DNA from: Flavobacterium okayamense | GTDB taxonomy: Bacteria > Bacteroidota > Bacteroidia > Flavobacteriales > Flavobacteriaceae | Length of the DNA: 64,000 bases | Direction: 5' to 3' | NCBI RefSeq assembly: GCF_019702945.1 | Contig: NZ_AP024749.1 | Coordinates: 2,356,001 to 2,420,000 of the forward strand | Part shown: positions 8,785-18,659 of the stretch, one piece after another | Layout of the letters: the number at the start of each line of letters is the position of its first letter | Numbering within the stretch: position 1 is the stretch's first letter | Made by a program: the position numbers and the translations under genes | The notes under the pieces: model-generated | Database searches by the model: none | The model's input: only the letters and a program-made list of their open reading frames with translations | What the model was told of the DNA's origin: nothing

Positions 8785-10557
8785 ATGAATAATATTACTC
8801 GTTTATTTGATTTTCCATATTATCAGTTAGAAAAGTATAATCTTAAAGATGCTTTAGTTACAAAAATTGGAAATGAATGGGTTAAAACATCAACTCAAGA
8901 ATATATCGATAAAGCAAATGCTATTTCAAGAGGTTTATTGAGACTTGGTGTTCAAAAAAACAATAAAATTGCTATTATCTCATCAAATAATAGAACTGAA
9001 TGGCATATTTGTGACATTGGTATTCTTCAAACTGGAGCACAGACTGTTCCAATCTATCCAACTATTTCTGAAGACGATTACGAATATATATTAAATCATT
9101 CCGAATCAACTTATTGTATTGTTTCTGATCAAGAAGTTTATGATAAAATTAATGCAATAAAAAGCAAAGTTGGTTCTTTAAAAGAAGTCTATTCTTTTGA
9201 AAAAATTAATGGTTGTAAAAATTGGTCTGAATTATTAGAATTAGGCTCAGATACTTCAAATCAAAATGAAGTTGAAACCATAAAAGAAAGTATTGTTACA
9301 ACAGATTTAGCAACTATTATATACACTTCGGGAACAACAGGAAGACCAAAAGGTGTAATGCTTACCCATCAAAATATTGTTTCTGATGTTTTAATGAGTG
9401 CTCCTAGAGTTCCTTTAAGAGCTGGTGATACAAGAGCATTGAGTTTCTTACCTATATGTCACATTTTTGAAAGAATGTTGACATATTTATATCAATACTA
9501 TGGAATTTCAATCTACTTTGCTGAAAGTATTGAAAAGATATCTGACAACTTAAAAGAAGTACATCCTCATGTAATGTCTGTAGTGCCTCGTTTACTTGAA
9601 AAAGTATATGATAAGATTTATGCAAAAGGTACAGATTTAACAGGTATCAAAAAGAAACTTTTCTTTTGGGCTTTAGACCTTGGCATGGATTATAAACCAT
9701 ATAAAGAAAATGGCGCTTGGTATGAATTTAAATTAAAAATTGCAAGAAAGTTAATCTTCTCTAAGTGGCAAGAAGGCTTAGGAGGTGAGCTAGAATTATT
9801 AGTTTGTGGTAGTGCTGCATTACAAGCACGTCTTGCAAAAGTATTTTGTGCCGCAAATATTCCAGTTATGGAAGGTTATGGCTTAACGGAAACTTCTCCA
9901 GTAATTTCTGTAAATGACATGAGAAATAATGGTTTCAGAGTTGGGACTGTTGGTAAAGTACTTGATGGAGTTGAAGTTAAAATTGCCGAAGATGGTGAAA
10001 TTCTTTGTAAAGGTCCAAATGTAATGATTGGTTACTATAAAGATGAAGAAAAAACTAATGAAGCACTACAAAATGGATATTTTCATACTGGAGATATCGG
10101 AGAAATTGACAACGACGGATTCTTAAAAATTACCGATCGTAAAAAAGAAATGTTTAAAACTTCGGGTGGAAAATATGTTGCGCCTCAAGTGCTTGAAAAT
10201 GCTTTTAAACAATCTAGATTTATTGAGCAGATTATGGTTATTGGAGAAGGCCAAAAGATGCCAGCTGCATTTATTCAACCAAGTTTTGAATTCATTAACG
10301 AATGGGCTCAACGTAAAGGTATAGAATTAGGTAAATCAAACGCAGAAATCATCAGTAATGAAAGAATCATTAAACGTATTCAAAGAGAAGTTGAAGAAAT
10401 CAATGAACGTTTTGGTAATTGGGAAAAAGTAAAACGTTTCGAGCTTACTCCTGATTTATGGTCTGTTGAAGGTGGTCATTTAACACCTACAATGAAATTA
10501 AAGCGTAAAATAATTCTTGAAAAATATAAAGATTTGTACGATAAAATATACAATTAA
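8785..10557 (+). CDS. fadD: Long-chain acyl-CoA ligase (AMP-forming)
   Basis: This enzyme activates fatty acids to acyl-CoA using ATP. The 590-residue product has the AMP-binding motif IYTSGTTGRPKGVMLTH near residues 178-194, the ANL motifs EGYGLTETSP and GYFHTGDIGEIDNDGFLKI, and a C-terminal hinge with ITDRKKEMFKTSGGKYVAP. It belongs to the long-chain ligase (FAA1/FadD15-like) branch rather than E. coli FadD proper, so the symbol is used loosely. It feeds the beta-oxidation operon at 11.5-17.4 kb and shares a palindromic site with it (8667-8680). Confidence 0.93.
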   Translation: MNNITRLFDFPYYQLEKYNLKDALVTKIGNEWVKTSTQEYIDKANAISRGLLRLGVQKNNKIAIISSNNRTEWHICDIGILQTGAQTVPIYPTISEDDYEYILNHSESTYCIVSDQEVYDKINAIKSKVGSLKEVYSFEKINGCKNWSELLELGSDTSNQNEVETIKESIVTTDLATIIYTSGTTGRPKGVMLTHQNIVSDVLMSAPRVPLRAGDTRALSFLPICHIFERMLTYLYQYYGISIYFAESIEKISDNLKEVHPHVMSVVPRLLEKVYDKIYAKGTDLTGIKKKLFFWALDLGMDYKPYKENGAWYEFKLKIARKLIFSKWQEGLGGELELLVCGSAALQARLAKVFCAANIPVMEGYGLTETSPVISVNDMRNNGFRVGTVGKVLDGVEVKIAEDGEILCKGPNVMIGYYKDEEKTNEALQNGYFHTGDIGEIDNDGFLKITDRKKEMFKTSGGKYVAPQVLENAFKQSRFIEQIMVIGEGQKMPAAFIQPSFEFINEWAQRKGIELGKSNAEIISNERIIKRIQREVEEINERFGNWEKVKRFELTPDLWSVEGGHLTPTMKLKRKIILEKYKDLYDKIYN

Positions 10558-10590
10558 AAAAAGCACCCTTTCATGGGTGCTTTTTTTTGA
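10556..10590 (+). terminator. Terminator after acyl-CoA ligase
   Basis: A 7-bp stem AGCACCC / GGGTGCT with a six-base loop is preceded by A and followed by eight T. Confidence 0.85.
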
Positions 10591-10686
10591 AATAAAAGTT
10601 TTAAAAGATTTTCTAAAAATCTTATAACAAAATAGATAACTCGAATAACGAAATTTGTTTCATATTAATTTAAAAACAAATTTGCT

Positions 10687-11448
10687 ATGAAAAAGTTATT
10701 TTTATTATTAGGATTAGTTTCAGTTCTTTTTATTTCATGTAGTGATGATTCAGAATCAAATGAAACATACACTTACAAAGTAAGAATGACAGATGCACCT
10801 GCACCTTACGATGCAGTATATATTGATGTACAAGGTGTTGAAGTTAAATCTTCTAATGGAGAAACATTCACATTAGATACACAAGCACAAGTTTATGATT
10901 TATTAGAATTGTCTAATGGTTTTAGTATTGAAATTGCATCTGATGTAATTACAGAAGCTAATGTTTCACAAGTTCGATTAATTTTAGGTCCGAACAATTC
11001 AGTTGTCATTGATGGGCAAACTTATCCTTTAAGTACCCCTAGTGCACAACAATCAGGTTTAAAATTAAATGTTAACCAAACGCTATCTGCAAATATCGAA
11101 AATACTTTATTAATTGATTTCGATGCTCATCAATCAATCGTTATTGAAGGAAATGGCACATATTCATTAAAACCGGTACTTAGAGTGATTAATGTTCAAA
11201 TTAATGGTTCAGTATCTGGATCTATCTCACTTGTTGGTATTCCTGCAACTGTAACAGCAGTTTCGTCAAGCGGTGTAGAATATACAACAATTGTAAATGA
11301 CCAAGGTGAGTTCGTAATTTCAGGTTTAAATCCCGGGACTTACACTTTTGTAATAACACCTGAAGATCCTTATTTACCAATAACAATTGAAAATGTCGAA
11401 GTAATGGCTGGTTCAAATACAGATTTAGGCGTTGTAGTGATTCCTTAA
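10687..11448 (+). CDS. DUF4382 lipoprotein with carboxypeptidase-regulatory-like domain
   Basis: The 253-residue product has a lipobox (SVLFISC, Cys19). Residues about 27-165 match DUF4382: YKVRMTDAPAPYDAVYIDV, then VYDLLELSNG, then VSQVRLILG. Residues about 170-253 look like a transthyretin/carboxypeptidase regulatory beta-sandwich (GEFVISGLNPGTYTFVI). Its function is unknown; it is probably a surface-exposed adhesin-like or accessory lipoprotein. It sits between two fatty-acid units but has no evident catalytic role in them. Confidence 0.85.
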   Translation: MKKLFLLLGLVSVLFISCSDDSESNETYTYKVRMTDAPAPYDAVYIDVQGVEVKSSNGETFTLDTQAQVYDLLELSNGFSIEIASDVITEANVSQVRLILGPNNSVVIDGQTYPLSTPSAQQSGLKLNVNQTLSANIENTLLIDFDAHQSIVIEGNGTYSLKPVLRVINVQINGSVSGSISLVGIPATVTAVSSSGVEYTTIVNDQGEFVISGLNPGTYTFVITPEDPYLPITIENVEVMAGSNTDLGVVVIP

Positions 11449-11469
11449 TATTAAATTTAAAAAAAAATT

Positions 11470-11499
11470 AAAAAATACTATGCATGCATAGTATTTTTT
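11470..11499. promoter_or_regulatory. 30-base perfect palindrome: operator of marR operon and/or terminator
   Basis: The two 15-base arms are perfectly self-complementary around 11484/11485, with the core ACTATGCATGCATAGT. The site starts 21 bases after the DUF4382 stop and ends two bases before a TAnnTTTG box (TATATTTG, 11502-11509). It therefore covers the -33 region of the marR promoter. The A-rich left arm and T-rich right arm would also let it act as a terminator hairpin. The shared core at 8667-8680 favours an operator role. Confidence 0.6.
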
Positions 11500-11501
11500 T
11501 T

Positions 11502-11509
11502 TATATTTG
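11502..11509 (+). promoter_or_regulatory. -7 box of the beta-oxidation operon promoter
   Basis: TATATTTG fits the Bacteroidota TAnnTTTG consensus, 23 bases before the marR start. No TTTG is seen 19 bases upstream; that position is occupied by the 30-base palindrome. Confidence 0.55.
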
Positions 11510-11532
11510 GTACAAATTTACAAAATTATCTT

Positions 11533-11979
11533 ATGAAAGATAAAACGATTGACTATATACTTCGCTCAACTTGGCAAGCAGTTGCAAGAATGTATAATGA
11601 AGAAGCATCAAAATATGGTGCTACTATGGCTACAGGATTTACATTGTTAAGTATTGATAGAGATAAAGGAACACCATCAACAGCATTAGGCCCTAAAATG
11701 GGGATGGAGGCAACAAGTTTAACTAGAACTTTAAAGTCGATGGAAGAAAAAGGCCTAATAATTCGTAAAAAAAATCCTGAAGATGGTCGTGGTGTATTAA
11801 TTCATTTAACTAAAGAAGGACTAGAAAAAAGAGAATTATCAAAAACGACAGTTTTAAAGTTTAACGATACAATTCGAGACAATATTTCTGAAGAGAAATT
11901 ACTTCATTTTATGGAAGTTGCTGATATAATTAACGATTTAATATCTGATAAAAAAATATTTACCAATTCAAAAGAATAA
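11533..11979 (+). CDS. MarR-family transcriptional regulator
   Basis: The 148-residue product has the MarR winged-helix layout: helix-turn-helix in GPKMGMEATSLTRTLKSMEEKGLI and wing in RKKNPEDGRGVLIHLTKEG, with helical ends for dimerisation. It is the first gene of the beta-oxidation operon, nine bases before fadB, and its promoter is overlapped by a palindrome. The likely role is autoregulation and control of fatty-acid degradation, with an acyl-CoA or fatty acid as inducer. Both the target and the ligand are inference from context. Confidence 0.9.
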   Translation: MKDKTIDYILRSTWQAVARMYNEEASKYGATMATGFTLLSIDRDKGTPSTALGPKMGMEATSLTRTLKSMEEKGLIIRKKNPEDGRGVLIHLTKEGLEKRELSKTTVLKFNDTIRDNISEEKLLHFMEVADIINDLISDKKIFTNSKE

Positions 11980-11988
11980 CCAAATAAT

Positions 11989-14379
11989 ATGAAACGTAAT
12001 ATTAAAAAAGTTGCTGTTATAGGTTCTGGAATTATGGGAAGTGGTATTGCATGTCATTTCGCAAATGTAGGTGTAGAAGTATTACTTTTAGACATCCTTC
12101 CTAGAGAACTAACAAATGCTGAACAAAAAAAAGGTTTAACACTTGAAAGTAAAGTTGTTAGAAACAGAATTGTAAACGAACACTTAGCTAATGCTTTAAA
12201 ATCAAAACCTTCACCAATTTATCATCAAAGTTTTGCCAACAGAATCACAACTGGTAATACAACTGATGACATGGCAAAAATTGCTGATGTAGATTGGATT
12301 ATTGAAGTTGTTGTAGAACGATTAGACATTAAAAAAACGGTTTTTGAACAAGTTGAAAAATATAGAAAACCTGGTACTTTAATTACTTCTAACACTTCTG
12401 GTATTCCTATCCAGTTTATGAGTGAAGGAAGAAGCGAAGATTTCCAACAACATTTCTGTGGAACGCACTTCTTTAATCCAGCGCGTTACTTAAAATTATT
12501 CGAAATTATTCCTGGACCAAAAACTTCACAAGAAGTTTTAGATTTCTTAAATGGTTATGGCGAAAAATTCTTAGGCAAAACTTCAGTTGTAGCCAAAGAT
12601 ACTCCTGCTTTCATAGGTAATCGTATTGGTATTTTCGGAATCATGAGTTTATTCCACCAAGTAAAAGAAATGGGATTAACAATTGAAGAAGTTGATAAAT
12701 TAACTGGTCCAGTAATTGGTCGACCAAAATCAGCTACTTTTAGAACAGTTGATGTTGTTGGTTTAGATACTTTAGTTCATGTTGCCAATGGTATTTATGA
12801 AAATTGCCCTAATGACGAAGCTCACGAATTGTTTAAACTTCCTGGTTTCATCAATACCATGATGGAAAACAAATGGTTAGGAAGTAAAACAGGACAAGGG
12901 TTTTATAAAAAAGAAGGAAAAGATATTCTTTCATTAGATTTAGATACTTTAGAATATCGTGCAAGTAAAAAAGCTTCTTTTGCCACTTTAGAATTAACAA
13001 AAACAATTGACAAACCAATTAATAGATTTAAAGTATTAGTTGGTGGAAAAGATAAAGCTGGAGAATTTTATCGTAAAAACTTCTCAGCAATGTTTGCTTA
13101 CTGTTCAAACAGAATTCCTGAAATTACAGATGCTTTTTACAAAATTGACGACGCTATGAAAGCTGGTTTCGGTTGGGAAAATGGACCATTCGAGATTTGG
13201 GATGCTGTAGGTGTTGAAAAAGGAATTGAAATGATGAAAGCGGAAGGTTATGAACCAGCTGCTTGGGTTACCGAAATGTTAGTTTCTGGAAACAAATCTT
13301 TCTATTCCGTAAAAGATGGAGCTACTTACTTCTACTCTATTCCTTCAAAATCTGCTGAAAAAATTCCTGGGCAAGATGCATTTATCATCTTAAATAATAT
13401 TCGCGAAAGCAAAAAAATTTGGAACAATAACGAATCTATCATTACTGATTTAGGAGATGGTGTTTTAAATTTAGAATTTACTTCTAAAATGAATTCAATT
13501 GGTGCTGGAGTGCTTCAAGGAATCAATAAAGCTATTGATATGGCTGAAAAAGGCTATAACGGATTAGTTATTGGTAACCAAGATGCAAACTTCTCAGTTG
13601 GAGCCAACTTAGGAATGATTTTCATGTTAGCAGTTGAGCAAGAATATGACGAAATGAACATGGCTATCAAAATGTTCCAAGACACTATGATGCGTTGTCG
13701 TTATTCAGCTATTCCTGTTATTGCTGCTCCACACGGAATGACACTTGGTGGTGGATGTGAATTAACCATGCATGCGGACAGAGCTGTAGCTGCTGCTGAA
13801 ACTTACATTGGATTAGTAGAATTTGGTGTTGGATTAATACCAGGTGGTGGTGGTTCTAAAGAAATGGCATTACGTGCTGCAGATACCTTCCGTAAAAATG
13901 ACGTTGAATTAAACGTTTTACAAGAGTACTTCTTAACCGTTGGTATGGCAAAAGTGGCCACTTCTGCATATGAAGGATTCGATACAGGAGTTTTACAAAA
14001 AGGTAAAGATATTGTTGTAGTAAACAAAGACCGTCAAATTGCAACAGCTAAACAAGTAGCTTTACAAATGGCTGAACAAGGGTATACACAACCTATGAGA
14101 AGAAAAGATATCAAAGTGTTAGGTAAACAAGCTCTAGGTATGTTCTTAGTTGGAACAGATAGTATGGAAGCTGGTAAATATATCTCAGAACATGATAAGA
14201 AAATTGCTAATAAACTAGCTTATGTTATGGCTGGTGGTGATTTATCTGAACCAACACTAGTAAGCGAACAATACTTATTAGATCTAGAAAGAGAAGCTTT
14301 CTTAAGTTTAACTACAGAACGTAAAACTCTAGAGAGAATTCAACACATGTTAACTAAAGGAAAACCATTAAGAAACTAA
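11989..14379 (+). CDS. fadB: Bifunctional 3-hydroxyacyl-CoA dehydrogenase / enoyl-CoA hydratase
   Basis: This enzyme catalyses hydration and NAD-dependent oxidation in beta-oxidation. The 796-residue product has the dehydrogenase half first (Rossmann motif GSGIMGSGIA at residues 12-21, GTHFFNPARYLKLFEI, GRPKSATFRTVDVVGLDT) and the enoyl-CoA hydratase half last (HGMTLGGGCELTMHADRAVA, ETYIGLVEFGVGLIPGGGG). This order is the reverse of E. coli FadB and matches the FadN-like proteins of Bacillus and Bacteroidota. It is followed after four bases by the thiolase gene. Confidence 0.95.
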   Translation: MKRNIKKVAVIGSGIMGSGIACHFANVGVEVLLLDILPRELTNAEQKKGLTLESKVVRNRIVNEHLANALKSKPSPIYHQSFANRITTGNTTDDMAKIADVDWIIEVVVERLDIKKTVFEQVEKYRKPGTLITSNTSGIPIQFMSEGRSEDFQQHFCGTHFFNPARYLKLFEIIPGPKTSQEVLDFLNGYGEKFLGKTSVVAKDTPAFIGNRIGIFGIMSLFHQVKEMGLTIEEVDKLTGPVIGRPKSATFRTVDVVGLDTLVHVANGIYENCPNDEAHELFKLPGFINTMMENKWLGSKTGQGFYKKEGKDILSLDLDTLEYRASKKASFATLELTKTIDKPINRFKVLVGGKDKAGEFYRKNFSAMFAYCSNRIPEITDAFYKIDDAMKAGFGWENGPFEIWDAVGVEKGIEMMKAEGYEPAAWVTEMLVSGNKSFYSVKDGATYFYSIPSKSAEKIPGQDAFIILNNIRESKKIWNNNESIITDLGDGVLNLEFTSKMNSIGAGVLQGINKAIDMAEKGYNGLVIGNQDANFSVGANLGMIFMLAVEQEYDEMNMAIKMFQDTMMRCRYSAIPVIAAPHGMTLGGGCELTMHADRAVAAAETYIGLVEFGVGLIPGGGGSKEMALRAADTFRKNDVELNVLQEYFLTVGMAKVATSAYEGFDTGVLQKGKDIVVVNKDRQIATAKQVALQMAEQGYTQPMRRKDIKVLGKQALGMFLVGTDSMEAGKYISEHDKKIANKLAYVMAGGDLSEPTLVSEQYLLDLEREAFLSLTTERKTLERIQHMLTKGKPLRN

Positions 14380-14383
14380 AAAC

Positions 14384-15568
14384 ATGAAAACAGCATATAT
14401 AGTAAAAGCATATCGAACAGCGGTTGGAAAAGCACCAAAAGGTGTATTCCGATTTAAAAGACCTGATGAACTAGCTGCAGAAACTATCGAGCACATGATG
14501 AGTGAATTGCCAAATTTTGACAAAACACGTATCGATGATGTTATGGTTGGTAATGCCATGCCTGAAGCAGAGCAAGGATTAAATGTTGGTCGTTTAATTT
14601 CTTTAATGGGATTAAAAATTGAAGATGTTCCAGGTGTTACGGTAAATAGATATTGTGCTTCAGGTTCTGAAACCATTGCAATGGCAACCGCTAAAATTCA
14701 ATCGGGAATGGCTGATTGTATTATTGCTGGAGGTGCAGAAAGCATGAGTTATATTCCTATGGGTGGTTATAAACCTACTCCTGATTATAAAGTAGCTGCT
14801 CAAGGTCATGAAGATTATTATTGGGGAATGGGATTAACTGCAGAAGCTGTAGCGCAACAATTTAATGTTTCTCGTGAGGATCAAGATGAGTTTGCTTACA
14901 ATTCACACATGAAAGCATTAAAAGCTCAAGCAGAAGGTAAATTTGACAAACAAATTGTTCCTATTACTGTTGAGCACACTTTTGTAAATGAAAACGGAAA
15001 AAAAGAAACAACTTCATATACCGTAAAAAAAGATGAAGGTCCTAGAGCTGGAACTTCTGTTGAAGCCTTAGCTAAATTACGTCCTGTATTTGCTGCTGAT
15101 GGAAGCGTTACTGCTGGTAACTCTTCTCAAATGAGTGATGGCGCTGCATTTGTATTGGTTATGAGCGAAGAAATGGTTAAAGAATTAAACCTTGAACCGA
15201 TTGCTCGTTTAGTAAATTATGCTGCAGCTGGAGTTGAGCCAAGAATTATGGGTATAGGTCCAGTGAAGGCTATTCCAAAAGCATTAAAACAAGCTGGTTT
15301 AAAGCAATCAGATATTGATTTAATCGAATTAAATGAGGCATTTGCATCACAATCATTAGCTGTAATTCGCGAATTAGATCTAAATCCAGAAATTATTAAT
15401 GTTAATGGTGGTGCAATTTCATTAGGACATCCTCTTGGATGTACCGGAGCAAAATTAGCTGTTCAATTATTTGATGAAATGCGTTTACGTAATAATAAAT
15501 ATGGAATGGTAACTATGTGTGTGGGTACTGGACAAGGTGCTGCTGCAATTTATGAATTCTTAAAATAA
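14384..15568 (+). CDS. fadA: Acetyl-CoA acyltransferase (3-ketoacyl-CoA thiolase)
   Basis: This is the last step of beta-oxidation: thiolytic cleavage of 3-ketoacyl-CoA. The 394-residue product carries the acyl-enzyme Cys91 in VNRYCASGSETIAMA, the NEAFASQ motif, the His motif GGAISLGHPLGCTGA and the second Cys in CVGTGQGAAAIYE. Length and motifs are normal for the family. It lies between fadB and an acyl-CoA dehydrogenase in a tight operon. Confidence 0.96.
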   Translation: MKTAYIVKAYRTAVGKAPKGVFRFKRPDELAAETIEHMMSELPNFDKTRIDDVMVGNAMPEAEQGLNVGRLISLMGLKIEDVPGVTVNRYCASGSETIAMATAKIQSGMADCIIAGGAESMSYIPMGGYKPTPDYKVAAQGHEDYYWGMGLTAEAVAQQFNVSREDQDEFAYNSHMKALKAQAEGKFDKQIVPITVEHTFVNENGKKETTSYTVKKDEGPRAGTSVEALAKLRPVFAADGSVTAGNSSQMSDGAAFVLVMSEEMVKELNLEPIARLVNYAAAGVEPRIMGIGPVKAIPKALKQAGLKQSDIDLIELNEAFASQSLAVIRELDLNPEIINVNGGAISLGHPLGCTGAKLAVQLFDEMRLRNNKYGMVTMCVGTGQGAAAIYEFLK

Positions 15569-15589
15569 TCAACTTAAAACTATAAAGAC

Positions 15590-17380
15590 ATGGCAGATAT
15601 ATTAAGAGGAGGACAATTCCTTGTAAAAGAAACAAAATGTGAAGATGTTTTCACTCCAGAAGATTTTTCTGAAGAGCAAATTATGATGCGTGATTCAGTC
15701 ATCGAATTCGTAGACAAAGAATTATGGCCAAATAAAGAGCGTTTCGAAAAGAAAGATTATGCACTTACTGAGGAAGTAATGCGTAAAGCTGGAGAATTAG
15801 GTTATTTGAGTGTGGCAGTTCCTGAAGCTTACGGTGGAATGGAAATGGGCTTCATCAATACGGTTTTAGTATGTGATTATATTTCTGGCGCTACAGGTTC
15901 ATTCTCGACAGCTTTTGGTGCACATACTGGAATCGGAACTATGCCAATTACTTTATACGGTACCGAAGAACAAAAACAAAAATATGTTCCAAAATTAGCT
16001 TCGGGAGAATGGTTTGGTGCGTACTGTTTAACTGAACCAGGTGCTGGATCTGATGCAAATTCAGGAAAAACAAAAGCCGTTTTATCTGAAGATGGTTCTC
16101 ATTATAAAATTACGGGTGGAAAAATGTGGATTTCAAATGCTGGATTTTGTAATGTATTTATAGTATTTGCACGTATCGAGGATGATAAAAATATTACAGG
16201 ATTCATTGTTGAAAATGATCCTTCAAACGGAATTTCTTTAGGAGATGAAGAACACAAATTAGGTATTCGCTCCTCTTCTACTCGTCAGGTTTTCTTTAAT
16301 GAAACTAAAGTTCCTGTAGAAAATATGTTAGCAGGTCGTGGTGAAGGTTTTAAAATCGCTATGAATGCATTAAATGTTGGACGTATTAAATTAGCAGCTG
16401 CTTGTTTAGAAGCGCAAAGAAGAACGGTTGGAACTGCTGTAAATTATGCCAATGAAAGAGTTCAGTTTAAAACTCCTATTTCAAGTTTTGGAGCTATCCA
16501 ATCTAAATTAGCTGAAATGGCAATGAATGCTTATGCTGGTGAAAGTGCTACGTATAGAGCTGCTTCAGATATTGAAAAAAGAATCAACATTCGCGTTGAA
16601 GAAGGAAATTCTCACCAAGAAGCTGAATTAAAAGGTGTTGAAGAATTTGCTATAGAGTGTTCTATATTAAAAGTTGCTGTTTCTGAAGATGTACAAAATT
16701 GTACAGACGAAGGTATCCAAATCTTTGGTGGTATGGGATTCTCTGAAGATGCACCAATGGAAAGTGCTTGGAGAGATGCTCGTATTGCTCGTATTTATGA
16801 AGGTACTAACGAAATTAACAGAATGCTTTCTGTAGGGATGTTAGTTAAAAAAGCTATGAAAGGTCATGTTGACTTATTAGGTCCGGCTATGGCTGTAGCT
16901 GAAGAATTAATGGGAATTCCTTCTTTTAATGTACCTGATTATTCAGAACTTTTTACAGAAGAAAAAGAGTTAATTGCCAAATTGAAAAAAGTTTTCTTAA
17001 TGGTAGCTGGTGCTGCGGTTCAAAAATACGGACCAGAATTAGAATCTCACCAACAATTATTAATGGCAGCATCTGATATTTTAATTGAAATTTACATGGC
17101 GGAAAGTACTATTCTTAGAACTGAAAAATTAGCTAAGAAAGAAGGTGCTGATAAAGTTCAAGAACAGATTGCTATGGCTCAATTATATTTATACAAAGCG
17201 GTTGATATCGTTAACCAAAAAGGAAAAGAAGGAATTGTTTCTTTTGCTGAAGGCGACGAACAACGTATGATGTTAATGGGACTTAAACGTTTTACAAAAT
17301 ATACAAATATGCCAAATGTAGTGGCATTACGTGAAAAAATTGCTGCTAAATTAATTGCGGAAAATAAATACTGCTTTTAA
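15590..17380 (+). CDS. Acyl-CoA dehydrogenase with C-terminal extension
   Basis: This enzyme catalyses FAD-dependent alpha,beta-dehydrogenation of acyl-CoA, the first oxidative step of the cycle. At 596 residues it is longer than the usual 380-400. The core motifs are in the first 420 residues (YCLTEPGAGSDANS, KMWISNAGFCNVFIVFARI, and ARIYEGTNEINRM carrying the catalytic Glu). The extra helical region of about 170 residues resembles the VLCAD/FadE-like class seen in Firmicutes and Bacteroidota. It is the last gene of the operon, 21 bases after fadA and before a terminator. Confidence 0.94.
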   Translation: MADILRGGQFLVKETKCEDVFTPEDFSEEQIMMRDSVIEFVDKELWPNKERFEKKDYALTEEVMRKAGELGYLSVAVPEAYGGMEMGFINTVLVCDYISGATGSFSTAFGAHTGIGTMPITLYGTEEQKQKYVPKLASGEWFGAYCLTEPGAGSDANSGKTKAVLSEDGSHYKITGGKMWISNAGFCNVFIVFARIEDDKNITGFIVENDPSNGISLGDEEHKLGIRSSSTRQVFFNETKVPVENMLAGRGEGFKIAMNALNVGRIKLAAACLEAQRRTVGTAVNYANERVQFKTPISSFGAIQSKLAEMAMNAYAGESATYRAASDIEKRINIRVEEGNSHQEAELKGVEEFAIECSILKVAVSEDVQNCTDEGIQIFGGMGFSEDAPMESAWRDARIARIYEGTNEINRMLSVGMLVKKAMKGHVDLLGPAMAVAEELMGIPSFNVPDYSELFTEEKELIAKLKKVFLMVAGAAVQKYGPELESHQQLLMAASDILIEIYMAESTILRTEKLAKKEGADKVQEQIAMAQLYLYKAVDIVNQKGKEGIVSFAEGDEQRMMLMGLKRFTKYTNMPNVVALREKIAAKLIAENKYCF

Positions 17381-17411
17381 GTAACAGCATGTTTTGGTTT
17401 AGTTTGTTTGT

Positions 17412-17444
17412 AAAAAAGCTGTCAATTATGACAGCTTTTTTTTA
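17412..17444. terminator. Bidirectional terminator
   Basis: An 8-bp stem AGCTGTCA / TGACAGCT with loop ATTA is flanked by six A and eight T. It separates the convergent acyl-CoA dehydrogenase and antiporter genes; the T run touches the antiporter stop. Confidence 0.85.
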
Positions 17445-18659
17445 TTGAACATTGTCGTCGTTTTCTAATTCATTTAAATTTAATTTCTTTTCGTCTTTGT
17501 CTTGTTTGTTAAATATTAAACCTACCATCATAATTAGAGCCGATAACACAATAACCTGTATAATTAAAGCCTTATTCACTATAGGAATTTTACTGTCTAC
17601 AGGAATACTCAAAAATAAAAGAATTGTGATTAATCCTCTTGGTGCTATAAATAACAAAGGCATTAACTTAACTTTAAAAATCTTAAGTTGAATAGCTCTC
17701 ACTAAATATATTACTAATAAAATACCTATTGCTATTTCAATAGTATAAGGATTCAAAACTTCTTCTGTTTCCATTAAAAAACCAAATAGCAAAAAGAATA
17801 ACGAACGAACTAAAAATGCTGCTTCAATAACTAATTCTTTAAACTTGGTTACCTCTTTATCTAAAGCTCTAGGTTTTAGCTTTTGAATGAATTTAAAGCG
17901 TTCTAATTCATCAAAATTACCCATGAATAATCCTAATAGCATAATGAAAATTAATGCCGGTAAATGGTAAATTTCAGAAATCGCAAATATTAAGATAATT
18001 AGTAAAATAATAGGTGCAAACTTAACATGGTGGTCTATCCTACTTAATAAGAACGCCAAAAAGGCTGTAGCAATAAATGAAATTACCAACATTATCAAAA
18101 TTTGAAGTCCAAAATGTCCTACAGTATCTAAATCAATAACTGAATTTAAAGCTAGAAAATTAAAAAATAGCACCCCAATAATATCAGACAAACTACTTTC
18201 ATAAATTGCAAATTCTTTATTAAATACATTTAAGTTTCCTACACTCGATATTGCAATGGCACTACTAATTATACACAAAGGAATTGCATTTAAAAGTCCG
18301 TCTTTATAATCTGCATCAAGGAAATAATAAAAAAAATGTCCAATTGCAAATGCAGTAATAATTAAAGGTACAATTGCTGTAATGAATGTTTTACCAACAA
18401 AAGGTAACTTCCTTCTATTCAAATTCAATTCTAGTGAACCTTCTAATACAATTAAAATTAATCCTATTGTACCAAAAAAAGGTAATAACGGATTTAAGTC
18501 TGGAACAATTATATGTAAAACACCCGTTACTTGTTTAACAGCCCAGCCCAATAAAAGCAATAAAACAACCGAAGGTATCTTTGTCTTTGAAGAAGTAATT
18601 GTAAATAAATAAGCAAGTAACAATAACACACAAACTGTGATTATAATTGCAAAGTTCAT
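17442..18659 (-). CDS. Cation:proton antiporter (CPA1/NhaP-like)
   Basis: The 405-residue integral membrane protein has about 11-12 hydrophobic helices. It resembles Na+/H+ exchangers of the CPA family: TIGLILIVLEGSLELNL early, then SSAIAISSVGNL, ESSLSDIIGVLFFN and APRGLITILLF. The paired acidic and serine-rich helices fit the ion-binding core. It has a short charged cytoplasmic tail. The role is probably sodium, potassium or pH homeostasis; the ion specificity cannot be read from sequence. Confidence 0.88.
   Translation of the reverse strand: MNFAIIITVCVLLLLAYLFTITSSKTKIPSVVLLLLLGWAVKQVTGVLHIIVPDLNPLLPFFGTIGLILIVLEGSLELNLNRRKLPFVGKTFITAIVPLIITAFAIGHFFYYFLDADYKDGLLNAIPLCIISSAIAISSVGNLNVFNKEFAIYESSLSDIIGVLFFNFLALNSVIDLDTVGHFGLQILIMLVISFIATAFLAFLLSRIDHHVKFAPIILLIILIFAISEIYHLPALIFIMLLGLFMGNFDELERFKFIQKLKPRALDKEVTKFKELVIEAAFLVRSLFFLLFGFLMETEEVLNPYTIEIAIGILLVIYLVRAIQLKIFKVKLMPLLFIAPRGLITILLFLSIPVDSKIPIVNKALIIQVIVLSALIMMVGLIFNKQDKDEKKLNLNELENDDNVQ

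Noticed and set aside
13803..14044. Minus-strand frames inside fadB (13803-14027, 13856-14044)
   Set aside because: They lie fully within the well-supported fadB frame and look like shadow translations.
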